Notes under the pieces: generated by a model
The model's database searches: none
The model's input: only the letters and a program-made list of their open reading frames with translations
Told to the model about the DNA's origin: nothing
From: CAZGOM01 sp964542875
Lineage (GTDB): Bacteria > Planctomycetota > Phycisphaerae > Phycisphaerales > Phycisphaeraceae
NCBI GenBank assembly: GCA_964542875.1
Contig: CAZIWA010000019.1
Span: 1-56,773, forward strand
Length of the DNA stretch: 56,773 nucleotides
Direction of reading: 5' to 3'
Program-made: the position numbers and the translations under genes
Shown here: positions 1 to 7,655 of the stretch, in pieces
Layout of the letters: each line of letters begins with the position of its first letter
Numbering within the stretch: the stretch's first letter is position 1

Positions 1-1779
1 GTGTACGACATGAACCTTACGCCCGAGTCTCCGGGCACGATCATGATGGACATCGGGACCAGCAACACCGACTTGATCATTTATGAGAACGGCCAGATCT
101 GGATGCGGCGCATGCAGATCGGCGGGAATAACTTCACTGACGCACTCATGCGTGCGTTTAAGCTTGGCTTCTCCAAGGCTGAACGCCTTAAGCGCGAAGC
201 CGGCACCAGCAAGTACGCACGGCAGATCTTTCAAGCCATGCGCCCCGTGTTTGCCGATCTTGTGCAGGAAATCCAGCGTTCGCTGGGCTACTACCAGAGC
301 ATCAACCGTGACGCGCACCTGACACGGCTTATCGGCGTAGGGTCCACCTTCCGGCTGCGCGGGATCCAAAAGTTCCTTAAGCAGCAGCTTCAGATGGAAG
401 TCATCAAGCCCGATGGCTTTAAGCGGCTTCAGATCGAAGGCCCTGCGTCAGCGGAGTTTGTTGAAAACTCCATTAACTTCTGCACCGCTTACGGCCTGGC
501 TCTGCAAGGGCTGGATCTTGAATCCGTTGACATCAACATCATGCCCCGGGACGTGCTCAAGCAGCGTCTTTGGCGTGCCAAGCAGCCGATGTTCATCGCC
601 ACCGCAGCCTCCCTGGTGGCAGCGGCCGGCGTCTCCATGGCCAAGCTCAAGAGCGTCGAATCCGAATTCGATCGGGTGAAAGACGCCAACGACAAGATTA
701 TTTCTCCCATCGAAAACAAGGCACGCGGCTTCGTGGACGAATGGAAGGTGCAGGTTCTGGTGCAGGACCCGCGCCAGCGCATCTCCAACCTGCAGCGCAT
801 CCTGGATTACCGCGACGTGTGGCCCAAGCTTCTGGCGGATCTTGACGATGCGCAGGGGTCCATCAACCCCCAGCAGGTGTTCAAGGGCACGCCCAAGGAA
901 GTCTATCAACAGATCCAGAGCATCCCCCGCAGCGACCGGCAGAAGATGTACATCGATTCGATGAAGTCCACCTATCGGTTTGCCACGTACGCTGCGCCCG
1001 GCGCGGCACCGGCGGCAGGCGCGGGTGCACCGGCTCCAATGTCGATGTCGATCGATATCGGCGGGGCGAGGCCCACCACCGGGCGTACGCTTGGCCGGCC
1101 CAGCACCGCGGTGGGCGCTACGGGCAACAACCCCAATGCCGGTTTTGCGACGGCTTCAGCCTGGCCTAACGGCGGCCCGAGCCCGATGTTCGATATCGTC
1201 ATCAAAGGCACGATTCCTTCCCAGAACGCGCCGACCCTGGTCGGTAAGGACTTCCTTGCCTGGCTGCAGGCCAATTCGCTTCGGCCCGGCCGGCCGTACC
1301 GGATCATTATTTCTCCCGACACCATTGTGTATCTGGCCACCAAGACGGCGGCGGCAGGGGCTAGTGCGACAGGCGGCCAGGTGGCAGGCGGCAGCGGAGC
1401 ATTCGGCGCCGGCGGTTTCGGCGCGGGTTCGCCCCGGACATCGCCTGCTGTGGCATCGCCGGGCGGCGGTTGGGGGTCAGCACCCACCCCGGGCGCGGCC
1501 GCAAGGCCGACGACGGGAAATCCCGCATTGACGGGGTATTTCGTCAAGCCTCTGGCCACAGAGCCCAGCGGCACCGATTATGTGTTTGAAATCAAGTTTA
1601 CCGTCGAACTGATTACGCCCACGGAACTCAAGTCCCCCAACAACGTTCCTGGTGGTGGCGGTGGTACGGGGTCTCCTCCGGGAAGCCCGGCGGTCAAATC
1701 CTCACGGATTGACGTTGACCGTACCCATCAGGACGACAAGCAGATTCCTGGACAGGACACCAAGGAGCGTCACTCATGA
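1..1779 (+). CDS. PilM-PilN-like fusion, type IV pilus/T2SS inner-membrane platform (5' truncated by window edge)
   Basis: The frame is open from base 1, so the true start lies upstream. Residues ~12-185 match the second half of the actin-like (SHS2) PilM fold: the phosphate-binding stretch MMDIGTSNTDLIIYENG, the IGGNNFTDAL turn and the KRxAG stretch. INIMPRDVLKQRLWRAKQP and a hydrophobic segment near residues 195-215 follow, which resembles the start of PilN (INLLP motif). The remaining ~370 residues are Ala/Gly/Pro-rich, with low-complexity linkers around residues 325-390 and 450-505. A cytoplasmic PilM domain joined to a PilN membrane domain is the GspL layout. It probably recruits the assembly ATPase or inner-membrane platform. 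The next two genes are short distances downstream on the same strand. The family assignment is good; the fusion reading is an inference from motif order. Confidence 0.75.
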   Translation: MYDMNLTPESPGTIMMDIGTSNTDLIIYENGQIWMRRMQIGGNNFTDALMRAFKLGFSKAERLKREAGTSKYARQIFQAMRPVFADLVQEIQRSLGYYQSINRDAHLTRLIGVGSTFRLRGIQKFLKQQLQMEVIKPDGFKRLQIEGPASAEFVENSINFCTAYGLALQGLDLESVDINIMPRDVLKQRLWRAKQPMFIATAASLVAAAGVSMAKLKSVESEFDRVKDANDKIISPIENKARGFVDEWKVQVLVQDPRQRISNLQRILDYRDVWPKLLADLDDAQGSINPQQVFKGTPKEVYQQIQSIPRSDRQKMYIDSMKSTYRFATYAAPGAAPAAGAGAPAPMSMSIDIGGARPTTGRTLGRPSTAVGATGNNPNAGFATASAWPNGGPSPMFDIVIKGTIPSQNAPTLVGKDFLAWLQANSLRPGRPYRIIISPDTIVYLATKTAAAGASATGGQVAGGSGAFGAGGFGAGSPRTSPAVASPGGGWGSAPTPGAAARPTTGNPALTGYFVKPLATEPSGTDYVFEIKFTVELITPTELKSPNNVPGGGGGTGSPPGSPAVKSSRIDVDRTHQDDKQIPGQDTKERHS

Positions 1780-1837
1780 GAATTGCGCTCGGGTGGGTTG
1801 TGTCCAATTACGCAGGCCGGTTTGAGGAGTTTTGCTC

Positions 1838-3142
1838 ATGAAAAAAGTCCTTGCCTGGATGAAGGCCAATGTGGTCGCCCTGGTTTGCGCATTTTTGGTG
1901 CTGGTGGCTATCGGCTGGATCTTTCTCATCAACAGCTCGGGCGCTGAGTTCACCAAGCGTCTGCAGCAGCGGCTGGACCGGGTGAAAGGCATCACTGCGT
2001 TCCAGAATCAGATGGTTTCCTATCCGTCACCGAAAGTCGATGGGGGTACGGAAACCAAGACCCTCACGATCAATAAGGCCGTGATTGCGCAGCTTAAAGA
2101 GGTCTATTCGCGCATGGACCGTGAAGGCAAGGGCATTTTCGATGCCGCCATCCGGTTTAATCGCGTGCAGCAGATCCCGATGACGACGAATCTCTTTCCG
2201 GACAATAAAGACACCAGCCTCCGGATTATTGCCCGCCGGGATTACCGTAAGTCGTTTGATGAAATGTTTGAGCCTTATTCCTCCAGTGCCGGTCTGCCTC
2301 GGCTGCGTGCAAGGCCGCCCATCAGCGAAGTGGAGATGGAAGCCAGCCTCCGATCAGCCCGGGAAGCCTACCTGGTGGGAACGCTTGGCGGTAAGTCCGA
2401 AGCATCGCTCAACGACATGGAGAAGGAAAAGCTCAACGAAGAAATCCTTAAGAAGCGTGTTGAGGTCTATCAGCTCTATGCCAAGAGCCTCAACATCTAC
2501 GCGCAGCCGAACATGCAGTCCGTGAATGATTATCCCTTCCAGGTGATGGGATGGAGCACCCGCGGCACACCGCCTAATGACCTGGAACTCTGGGAAGGCC
2601 AGATGCAGTTGTGGATCCAGCAGGATATGTCGCGCGTGATCGCGCTGACCAACTCCGTTTCCCAGCAGGACGCGGATGTGACCAAGTCTCCGGTCAAGAA
2701 GCTGATAAAGATGGAAGTCAAGTCCGGATACATCGGCCTGGGCAACCGTGCGATGCCCACCGATACCGGCGGCTCTGCGCCAGCCGGCGGCGAGCTTAAG
2801 CTCAACCCCGCTGAGGAAGACTTCTCCCTGTCGGCCACCGGACGCAGGAGCAACGAGCTCTACGACGTTCGGCACGCCAGGCTTGAGATGGTTGTGGATA
2901 TCGTCCGCTTGCCGGAGTTCTTCGATAACATGGTTCAGGTCAACTACCTCACGGTGCTGAACATGGAAGTGACCGATGAGGACGAATACGAAGCGCTCAA
3001 GCGGAATTACTTTTACGGCGTTGGCGATTGCGTCCGCGTCACCCTCGATATCGAAAGCATCTGGCTTCGGGACTGGACTTCAAAGCTCATGCCCGCCCAG
3101 GTCAAAGCCGATCTTGGCGTCCCCATTGAGGCGCCAAAATAG
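1838..3142 (+). CDS. PilO-like / Amuc_1100-like single-pass membrane protein
   Basis: The protein has 434 residues. The ATG at 1838 is chosen because GAGGAG lies 8 nt upstream; an in-frame TTG two codons earlier is less likely. One transmembrane helix sits near the N-terminus (VVALVCAFLVLVAIGWIFLI) with a short cytoplasmic tail, and a large extracytoplasmic domain with an initial coiled-coil-like stretch (FTKRLQQRLDRVKG) follows. It has no signal cleavage site. Position after a PilM-PilN gene suggests a PilO role, pairing with PilN in the inner membrane. The same gene order (PilM-like, then a membrane protein with a big periplasmic domain) is known for Amuc_1100 in Akkermansia. I see no diagnostic sequence motif, so the name rests on topology and context. 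Confidence 0.55.
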   Translation: MKKVLAWMKANVVALVCAFLVLVAIGWIFLINSSGAEFTKRLQQRLDRVKGITAFQNQMVSYPSPKVDGGTETKTLTINKAVIAQLKEVYSRMDREGKGIFDAAIRFNRVQQIPMTTNLFPDNKDTSLRIIARRDYRKSFDEMFEPYSSSAGLPRLRARPPISEVEMEASLRSAREAYLVGTLGGKSEASLNDMEKEKLNEEILKKRVEVYQLYAKSLNIYAQPNMQSVNDYPFQVMGWSTRGTPPNDLELWEGQMQLWIQQDMSRVIALTNSVSQQDADVTKSPVKKLIKMEVKSGYIGLGNRAMPTDTGGSAPAGGELKLNPAEEDFSLSATGRRSNELYDVRHARLEMVVDIVRLPEFFDNMVQVNYLTVLNMEVTDEDEYEALKRNYFYGVGDCVRVTLDIESIWLRDWTSKLMPAQVKADLGVPIEAPK

Positions 3143-3208
3143 TCCTCGGCCATTGATGCTTGTGGCCACGTCGTCTATATAAGAAACAACCCCTCACGGG
3201 CACATGGG

Positions 3209-5056
3209 ATGAAGATCAAAAACGTTAGCTTCATTGAAAAGCACCTCGAGAAGATCGTCTTGGGTGTCGGTCTGGCATGTGCCTTGGGCGTCTTGTACGT
3301 CTACGCAATCAACGACCCTTACGCCATTACGACCAACAATGGCGACAAGCTCTATCCGGATGACGTTGAGCGCAAGCTTCTGGAGACGGCCAAGAAGCTT
3401 GAAAAGGACCTTAATAGTCCAAACAGCGGATTGCCGGCGATCAGCGTTCCCCCATACACCGCGATTTTCGAAACCCTCGCGAATCAGACGCCGCCTTCCC
3501 CTCGTCCAGGTCTGTTGTACTGGTGGGCATCGCCGGGGCTGGATCCGATGGTTTTCCGTCCGCCGGATGACACCGATTCTTCCCGGCCCCTCTACATTGT
3601 TCCCAAGCCGCCGCTTCCCACCGATGTGACTGCCCGGGCGGACTTCGCCAAGGTCGGACGGGTGGCTGATCCTGCGCAGCGCGAGCAACTCGTCGCCCTG
3701 ACTCATGCAACAGGCCCCGGTGACTTCTTCTATGTCACCGTGTCGGGCATCTTCGACCTCAACAAGTGGCGCGACGCCATTGTGGCGACGATGCCTGAGA
3801 AGCAGCGGATCAAGGAAGAGTGGTACCGCAACTCCTACATGATCACTGTGGTTCGGATCGATCGCTGCGAGTGGGACGAAGAAAAGCAGGACTGGACGCA
3901 GTCCACGCCGGTGGCATTGTTGCCGGGCAACCCCGACTTCTCCAACCCTCCCAGCACTTTCAGCGAAGCCGATGGGCAGACACTGCTGCGCGAAATCCGG
4001 CTGAACCGGAAACTGATCACCGAGCCGCCGTTTATCCCTCTTGATCCCAAGCGTCCCTGGAGCCTGACGGGCAACGTGGATTTCGCCGGTCGGTTACGCC
4101 AGCTCAATGCGGAATTGCTTGAGACGGGCAAGCGGCACGATTCACTGGTTAAAGACCCCAACGGCAACACGCTCAGGCTTTCAACGAAGGCCCAGCAGGA
4201 AGTCAACGCCCTCAGCGCCAAGATGTCTTCCCTGCGTTCGGAAATATCCAAGCTGCAAGGCATGATGCAGACCGCTGCAATCATCAGCAAGCCCGATGAC
4301 GGCGCATTCAGCATGGTCCAGAAAGTCTGGGCGCATGACGTATCCGTGGAGCCGGGCAAGCGTTATCGGTATCGGCTGGTGGTGGGCATTCAAAACCCGC
4401 TGTTCCAGCGCGGCCAGCAACTCCAGCCGCAACAGAAGATCCTGATGAACAACAAGGTGACTCTCTTTACCGAATATGACGGTAACGAGGGCTGGGTGGA
4501 AGTCACCGTCCCCAAGAGCAACCACTTCTTCGTCATCGGTGCACGGAAAGAAGACAACACGGTCGATGCTGAAGTCTGGAAGGTCTTCAACGCAGGCTGG
4601 CACCGGCAGACATTCTCCGTCCAGCCGGGCGACGCCATCGGTCAGGTCATCGAAGCCTCAGTTGACGACAAGAATTATCCCATCGACCTCAAAACGGGTC
4701 GTACGCTGGTGGACCTGTATTTCACCGGGCAGGCGGGCTCAGGCCAGCAGATCGGCCAAGCTGTGATGGTGGATGCAAAAGAGCAACTCCAGCAAGTGCC
4801 CACGGATGTCCAGGCCAACGACCCTGAACGGCTTGAGCTGATTCAGGAACTGGGTGCGCCTCCTCCGGCGGCAGCACCCAGCACGGCAGCGCCCGCTGCA
4901 CCAGCGGTACCGACTCCCGGCCGTCAGTCGAACCCTCAGACGCCTCCTTCGGCGCCTCCGACCGGTAAGCCTCCGGTAGCGCCCCCCAAGCCAGGGTCTG
5001 GCCCTGCCATGGCGCCTCCTGCAGGCGGCGCAGGGCAGCCCAACAAGCCCAACTGA
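3209..5056 (+). CDS. Membrane-anchored protein of the pilus/secretion operon with Pro-rich tail
   Basis: The protein has 615 residues. An N-terminal amphipathic stretch (MKIKNVSFIEKHLEKI) is followed by one transmembrane helix, VLGVGLACALGVLYVYAI, and then a large extracytoplasmic region. A coiled coil lies near residues 330-355 (AQQEVNALSAKMSSLRSEIS). The last ~70 residues are Ala/Pro/Gly-rich. No catalytic motif is visible. It is the third gene of the operon begun by the PilM-like gene, 66 nt after the preceding gene, and it ends just before a strong terminator. By position it could take a PilP-like or secretin-linking role, but that is only inference. The start at 3209 is the first in-frame ATG before the hydrophobic segment; its ribosome site is weak. 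Confidence 0.5.
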   Translation: MKIKNVSFIEKHLEKIVLGVGLACALGVLYVYAINDPYAITTNNGDKLYPDDVERKLLETAKKLEKDLNSPNSGLPAISVPPYTAIFETLANQTPPSPRPGLLYWWASPGLDPMVFRPPDDTDSSRPLYIVPKPPLPTDVTARADFAKVGRVADPAQREQLVALTHATGPGDFFYVTVSGIFDLNKWRDAIVATMPEKQRIKEEWYRNSYMITVVRIDRCEWDEEKQDWTQSTPVALLPGNPDFSNPPSTFSEADGQTLLREIRLNRKLITEPPFIPLDPKRPWSLTGNVDFAGRLRQLNAELLETGKRHDSLVKDPNGNTLRLSTKAQQEVNALSAKMSSLRSEISKLQGMMQTAAIISKPDDGAFSMVQKVWAHDVSVEPGKRYRYRLVVGIQNPLFQRGQQLQPQQKILMNNKVTLFTEYDGNEGWVEVTVPKSNHFFVIGARKEDNTVDAEVWKVFNAGWHRQTFSVQPGDAIGQVIEASVDDKNYPIDLKTGRTLVDLYFTGQAGSGQQIGQAVMVDAKEQLQQVPTDVQANDPERLELIQELGAPPPAAAPSTAAPAAPAVPTPGRQSNPQTPPSAPPTGKPPVAPPKPGSGPAMAPPAGGAGQPNKPN

Positions 5057-5066
5057 TCCGATAAAT

Positions 5067-5106
5067 AAGCAAAACGCCCTGGCTCGCCAGGGCGTTTTGC
5101 TTTTAC
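5067..5106 (+). terminator. Intrinsic terminator of the pilus operon
   Basis: A perfect 16-bp stem (5067-5082 with 5087-5102) carries a CTCG loop, and the right arm ends in T-rich sequence (CGTTTTGCTTTT). It starts 10 nt after the stop codon of the Pro-rich gene. The stem is symmetrical, but only the pilus operon needs it. Confidence 0.9.
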
Positions 5107-5210
5107 CGCAGAGGGGTGCAGGATCAGCCGGCAACGGCGTGATTTAGACCCAGGCGTTCCTATCGGATTATAGTCTGACCAGAGGGTCAAAAAAACCTTG
5201 TTTTATCTTC

Positions 5211-5258
5211 ATACGGAATGATTTATGGTGTTTTATTTGGTCATTAAAACCGTATAAT
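5211..5258 (+). promoter_or_regulatory. Promoter and candidate operator of the GntR/LacI-type regulator
   Basis: TATAAT at 5253-5258 is a consensus -10 box; the -35 region near 5230-5236 is weak. ATACGG (5211-5216) and CCGTAT (5250-5255) form an inverted repeat that spans the promoter and overlaps the -10 box, a possible autoregulatory site. An ATG at 5261 lies too close to the -10 box to be transcribed, so the real start is downstream at 5372. The rest of 5107-5371 shows nothing else. Confidence 0.5.
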
Positions 5259-5371
5259 CAATGCAGGTAAAGCCTGATACTGACCCCAATCTGCCGAGCG
5301 GGAACAGTCGCGACAAGGTTTCGGGCCTTCCGGTGTTTATTAGTCGTATCAATACCAAACATGCGAAACTC

Positions 5372-6460
5372 ATGAAACCAAAACTTCCGACGCACACCAC
5401 GTCACCCAAGCAGGCCGTTGTCGAGAATACTCTCCGCAAGCAGATTGTCTCCGGGAGGCTCCAGCCGGGCGATAAACTCCCCACCTGGGATGAGCTTGAG
5501 CATAAATTCAGTGTTTCGCGCACAACGGTGATGCGTGCGATTGAAAACCTTCGTTCTGACGGCTTTGTGATTGGTACGCGCAAGCGCGGGACGTTTGTGA
5601 CGGATTATCCGCCGCATTTGTTTCAGATCGGGCTCCTGTTCATGGGGCACCCCGACAGCACGACGGAGTGGTCGACGTTTTACGATCGGCTTTTGCGTGC
5701 CAGCACGATCATCGAAGAGTCATCGGGCGTGCGCTTTAAGCGTTACTACCGGTTGGTGGCCACCCATCCCGACCGGCATGAGCTTGCCCGGTTGAATGAC
5801 GATCTGGCGAACCATCGGCTGGCGGGATTGGTATCGACGTATCATCCCAGTGGAACATTCATGAAGGAAAGCGTGATTGCCCACGACCTTCCTCGGATCG
5901 CCATTTCATACAACGACAGCAATCCGGGGTTCTCCTCCATTTACCCGGACATTGAAGGTTTCCGCGCGGAGGCGATCAAGCAGTTGGCCCAGCGCGGTCG
6001 CAAGCGCGTGGCCATCATCACCAGCACGGGTTATCCGCCTGGCGATCCTGTGATCCGGCAGTACCAGCGCGAGATCGAAGCCGCGGGCATGCAGAGCTCT
6101 CCGGAATTGATTTTTTCCGTCTCGTTCAACCATTTGCCCTGGGCCCGGATTGTCACCCGGTTGTTCATGGAACTGCCGGCGGACAAGCGGCCTGATGCCA
6201 TGATGATTCTCGATGACAACCTCACGCCGGCGGTATTGGACGGCCTGCGCGAGAGCAAGTGCAAAATGCCTGATGATGTGCTTGTGGTCACGCTGGTGAA
6301 CTACCCCAACGACGATCCCAAGATCCAAGGCGTGATCCGGATCGGTGTGGACATGACGGGATTGCTGCGCGAGATCGTGCAGAAGATCGGATTGATCCGT
6401 TCCAAGGCGCCAGTTCCGTCATTGAGCTTTTATCCCTACCAGCAGCCTGAGTTTGATTGA
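5372..6460 (+). CDS. GntR-type winged-helix regulator with LacI-like sugar-sensor domain
   Basis: The protein has 362 residues from the ATG at 5372. Residues ~10-75 are a GntR winged helix (AVVENTLRKQIVSGRLQPGD, then SVSRTTVMRAIENLRSDGF and the wing GTRKRGTFV). The rest resembles a LacI/periplasmic-binding-protein fold (Peripla_BP_3), as in AraR, with EAIKQLAQRGRKRVAIITS and PDAMMILDDN. Such proteins bind a small sugar in the cytoplasm and control nearby carbohydrate genes. It is followed 144 nt later by a pseudopilin gene on the same strand. The in-frame ATG at 5261 is rejected because a consensus -10 box overlaps it. Confidence 0.8.
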   Translation: MKPKLPTHTTSPKQAVVENTLRKQIVSGRLQPGDKLPTWDELEHKFSVSRTTVMRAIENLRSDGFVIGTRKRGTFVTDYPPHLFQIGLLFMGHPDSTTEWSTFYDRLLRASTIIEESSGVRFKRYYRLVATHPDRHELARLNDDLANHRLAGLVSTYHPSGTFMKESVIAHDLPRIAISYNDSNPGFSSIYPDIEGFRAEAIKQLAQRGRKRVAIITSTGYPPGDPVIRQYQREIEAAGMQSSPELIFSVSFNHLPWARIVTRLFMELPADKRPDAMMILDDNLTPAVLDGLRESKCKMPDDVLVVTLVNYPNDDPKIQGVIRIGVDMTGLLREIVQKIGLIRSKAPVPSLSFYPYQQPEFD

Positions 6461-6604
6461 GGTCGGCTGGCTGATCGCGGCGGGACGCTCGTGAGCCTCA
6501 AATTTTGATTGCTTCAGAAACCCGGTCGATTTAGACTCGATCTATACCTCGGGGGGATTTCTACAGCATTCTTAATATTGATGCAGCACGAGGGGATCCA
6601 AAGC

Positions 6605-7572
6605 ATGTCGCAACCGCGTGTAAAACCCAATGTCGTTTGCCGGGCTAACGCCGGCTTTTCCCTGGTCGAGATGCTGGTGGTGGTGGCCATCATCGGCGTG
6701 TTATTTGCGTTGCTGCTGCCTACGCTTCAGCAGTCGCGCGACTTGAACAAGTCCGTGGATTGTTCGGGCAGGATGCGTCAGATGGGGATCATGACGTTCC
6801 TCTATAACCAGGACAACAACCAGTGGTGGCCGATCCACTATGGAGCATACACCGCGTCAACGGGTGTGCTGGGTTATCGGGCCGCGTTGAATGTTTATTA
6901 CGAATTCAAGCGGATCGGTCAAAAACGTGACTGGGGCATGAAAAACCCGATGATCTGCCCCGACAGCAAGAGCTTGAACGCCGACAGTTCCACCTTCTGG
7001 GGCACTCCTGGCTACAACTGGCCGTGGGATGGCATTGATTCGCAGGGCCAGGGGTCCGCGACCGAGCCGCCAACCAGCTACACGATGAATCCTTATTTTT
7101 ATGAAGGCGGCTACGGCGGCGTGCCCGCCAACAAGCCGCGCCGCGGCACGCCCGCCAAGCCGTTTCTCACGCTTTTATATGCCGATGGCTGGCGCGAGGC
7201 GCGTCCTCATTACTGGTATGTTTCCGACGGCANNNNNNNNNNNNNNNNNNNNNNNNNNNNNNNNNNNNNNNNNNNNNNNNNNNNNNNNNNNNNNNNNNNN
7301 NNNNNNNNNNNNNNNNNNNNNNNNNNNNNNNNTATGCCGATGGCTGGCGCGAGGCGCGTCCTCATTACTGGTATGTTTCCGACGGCAAGTCTTTCTTCCG
7401 GTTCCGGCATTTTGAATCCGGTCCCACCGTCAACGACGGTCAGATCAATATGTCTTTCACCGACGGGTCGGTGAAGAAGTTCAAGTTCGAGTATGGCGGG
7501 CCGATTTATCCCAAGTCCGGCAATGGTCTTTACACCACACAGAATGACTTTGTGTGGTCACCGCTGCCGTGA
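6605..7572 (+). CDS. Prepilin-type (H-X9-DG-like) pseudopilin, interrupted by a false assembly gap
   Basis: The ATG at 6605 has GAGGGG about 9 nt upstream. Near residue 17 is the prepilin peptidase site GFSLVEMLVVVAIIG, in which cleavage after G and methylation of F precede a hydrophobic helix. The globular domain is cut by 100 Ns at 7233-7332. The 55 bp before the gap (7178-7232) are repeated exactly after it (7333-7387). Deleting 7233-7387 joins the frame and gives an unbroken protein of about 270 residues ending SPLP, including SFTDGSVKKFKFEYGG, the usual C-terminal DG motif of this planctomycete pseudopilin family. The gene follows the GntR/LacI-type regulator. Confidence 0.85.
7178..7387. 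repeat. Assembly gap with duplicated 55-bp flanks
   Basis: Bases 7178-7232 and 7333-7387 are identical over 55 bp, and 100 Ns lie between them. Removing one copy plus the Ns (155 bases) restores the pseudopilin frame. The same arrangement, again exactly 55 bp, occurs in tyrS. This points to two contigs sharing an assembly k-mer of 55 that were scaffolded instead of merged. Confidence 0.95.
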
Positions 7573-7598
7573 GCGCGGGTTGGGTTGCGCATCGTGTT

Positions 7599-7636
7599 CA
7601 TGAAAAAGGCCCCGGATATCCGGGGCCTTTTTCATG
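7599..7636. terminator. Bidirectional terminator between convergent genes
   Basis: A perfect 17-bp stem (7599-7615 with 7620-7636) has an ATAT loop. A-runs sit on the left and T-runs on the right of a GC core, so it works in both directions. It separates the pseudopilin gene on the plus strand from the large secreted protein on the minus strand. Confidence 0.9.
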
Positions 7637-7655
7637 GTTGGAGTTGGAGGGAGAT

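Noticed and set aside
5261..5371. ATG at 5261 as the regulator start
   Set aside because: A consensus TATAAT ends 2 bp before it, so it would lie at or before the transcription start, and the extra 37 residues have no homology to the GntR domain.
7178..7387. Tandem 55-bp direct repeat as a real duplication
   Set aside because: The same length and layout occur at the second N-gap, and collapsing the copies restores both reading frames, so it is an assembly artefact.
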